Assembly: GCA_023265495.1 (NCBI GenBank) | Contig: JAHFTP010000079.1 | Span: 1 to 7,825, forward strand | Length of the DNA: 7,825 nt | Source: Chlamydiota bacterium | GTDB lineage: Bacteria; Chlamydiota; Chlamydiia; Chlamydiales; Rhabdochlamydiaceae | Reading direction: 5' to 3' | In this document: positions 7,518 through 7,825 of the stretch, piece by piece | Position numbering within the stretch: position 1 is the stretch's first letter | Layout: each line of letters begins with the position of its first letter | Notes under the pieces: model-generated | The model's input: the letters and a program-made list of their open reading frames with translations, nothing else | The model's database searches: none | Told to the model about the DNA's origin: nothing | Made by a program: the position numbers and the translations under genes

Positions 7518-7534
7518 CACCTTTCAGAAAGGTG
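7518..7534. repeat. Short hairpin between the two long ones
   Basis: CACCTTT (7518-7524) pairs with AAAGGTG (7528-7534) across the three-base loop CAG. The seven-base stem is small and has no T-run on either side. It may be chance, but it adds to the dense dyad symmetry of this gap. Confidence 0.45.
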
Positions 7535-7544
7535 CTTTCATTAA

Positions 7545-7601
7545 ATAGAATTATCTGCAAGAAACTGTCAAAAAATGACAGTTTCTTGCAGATAATTCTA
7601 T
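7545..7601. repeat. Perfect 26-bp inverted repeat (long hairpin 2)
   Basis: The left arm 7545-7570 and right arm 7576-7601 are exact reverse complements around a five-base loop, AAAAA on the plus strand and TTTTT on the minus strand. No T-run follows the stem in either direction (plus AGCAAAAAATT, minus TTAATGAAAG), so an ordinary Rho-independent terminator is not well supported. It lies 86 bases downstream of the stop of the partial reading frame at the right edge and could mark the end of that transcript, or it could be an element of a mobile sequence. Confidence 0.92.
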
Positions 7602-7687
7602 AGCAAAAAATTACATATATATCTAACTATAAGCAAGTTAGGATCAATAAAATAGAGTTTTTTCTTTGTACACAACAAAAAATGATT

Positions 7688-7825
7688 TCATATAGAGAAG
7701 CCCCCTGGTTTTAAGTCGTTAAAATATGGTAAAATGGACAACGAAGGACAGAGGTTTTCCACCAGCCTAAATAGGATTTGGCGAATTAGATTTAGGCCAA
7801 TCCTAAAAATGCTTTTAGCCTTTCT
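7688..7825 (-). CDS. Possible C-terminal end of an unrecognised protein, faintly transposase-like
   Basis: On the minus strand a frame is open from the window edge for 45 codons to a TGA at 7690-7688. It enters with RKAKSIFRIGLNLIRQILFR and ends LKPGGFSI. The K-x-KS-[IL]-FR-x-GL pattern recalls the tails of some IS4-group transposases, but this is from memory and weak. With no start codon visible, it could equally be a chance open frame: 45 codons is short. If real, it is co-oriented with the efflux operon and lies about 470 bases upstream of it, with hairpin 2 downstream of its stop. It may also be a degraded fragment. Confidence 0.3.
   Translation of the reverse strand, partial: RKAKSIFRIGLNLIRQILFRLVENLCPSLSILPYFNDLKPGGFSI

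Larger units (their letters stand above)
7217..7687. other. Intergenic region without a convincing gene
   Basis: About 470 bases separate the adaptor start from the stop of the partial frame at the right edge. The stretch is AT-rich near the adaptor (7260-7345), then holds the two long hairpins and the short one described separately, plus a six-base stem at 7623-7641 (CTAACT/AGTTAG). I found no tRNA-like elements, no regulator gene and no repeat array. Short open stretches occur on both strands between the hairpins (minus 7389-7475 and plus 7430-7549), but none has a start codon and ribosome site or a recognisable domain; they could be remnants of a decayed gene. Confidence 0.6.

Noticed and set aside
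7430..7549. A plus-strand open stretch between the hairpins, ending at a TAG inside hairpin 2
   Set aside because: It has no start codon or ribosome site and no motif; about 40 codons is within chance.
7726..7770. A 14-codon plus-strand ORF starting MVKWTTKDRG
   Set aside because: It is too short, has no clear ribosome site and is opposite the possible coding frame on the minus strand.
7765..7818. Mutually exclusive stems (GCCTAAAT/ATTTAGGC against TAGGATTTGG/CCAATCCTA, and CTAAAA/TTTTAG) suggesting an attenuator or riboswitch
   Set aside because: The stems are short, one needs a bulge, the region overlaps a possible reading frame, and no downstream plus-strand gene is visible in the window.

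Overview
The window comes from a diderm (Gram-negative) bacterium with moderate, slightly AT-leaning DNA. Every gene I can support lies on the minus strand. Two outer-membrane-efflux components carry lipoprotein signal sequences, which fits a diderm envelope. I cannot place the species from sequence alone. The carbamoyl-phosphate synthase genes are of the type shared by Bacteroidetes and the eukaryotic CAD/URA2 proteins, and Shine-Dalgarno signals are mostly weak. An intracellular or environmental lineage such as a chlamydia-like organism is only a hunch.

Read in the direction of transcription (right to left), the layout is as follows. (1) 7825-7688: the open 3' end of an unrecognised reading frame, faintly transposase-like. 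(2) 7687-7217: about 470 bases without a convincing gene, holding two long perfect hairpins (23-bp and 26-bp arms) that lack a clear T-tail. (3) 7216-1531: a compact three-gene operon for a tripartite RND multidrug efflux pump, in the order periplasmic adaptor (AcrA/MexA type), inner-membrane RND transporter (AcrB/MexB type) and outer-membrane channel (OprM/NodT type). Each stop overlaps the next start in an ATGA sequence. (4) 1530-1461: a 70-base gap with a plausible promoter and no terminator. (5) 1460-1: carA followed by the 5' part of carB, overlapping as TAATG and cut off by the window edge.

The three pump proteins would assemble into one envelope-spanning conduit driven by proton influx through the transporter. 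CarA and CarB form the glutamine-dependent carbamoyl-phosphate synthase that feeds pyrimidine and arginine synthesis. The two units are functionally unrelated but lie close together in the same direction.

Nothing here amounts to a clearly new system. The points most worth a second look are the two hairpins, a G8 tract inside the transporter gene that could act as an on/off switch, the aliphatic remodelling of the transporter's usual aromatic drug pocket, the CAD-like character of CarA/CarB, and an AUG-UGA start-stop overlapping the GTG start of carA.
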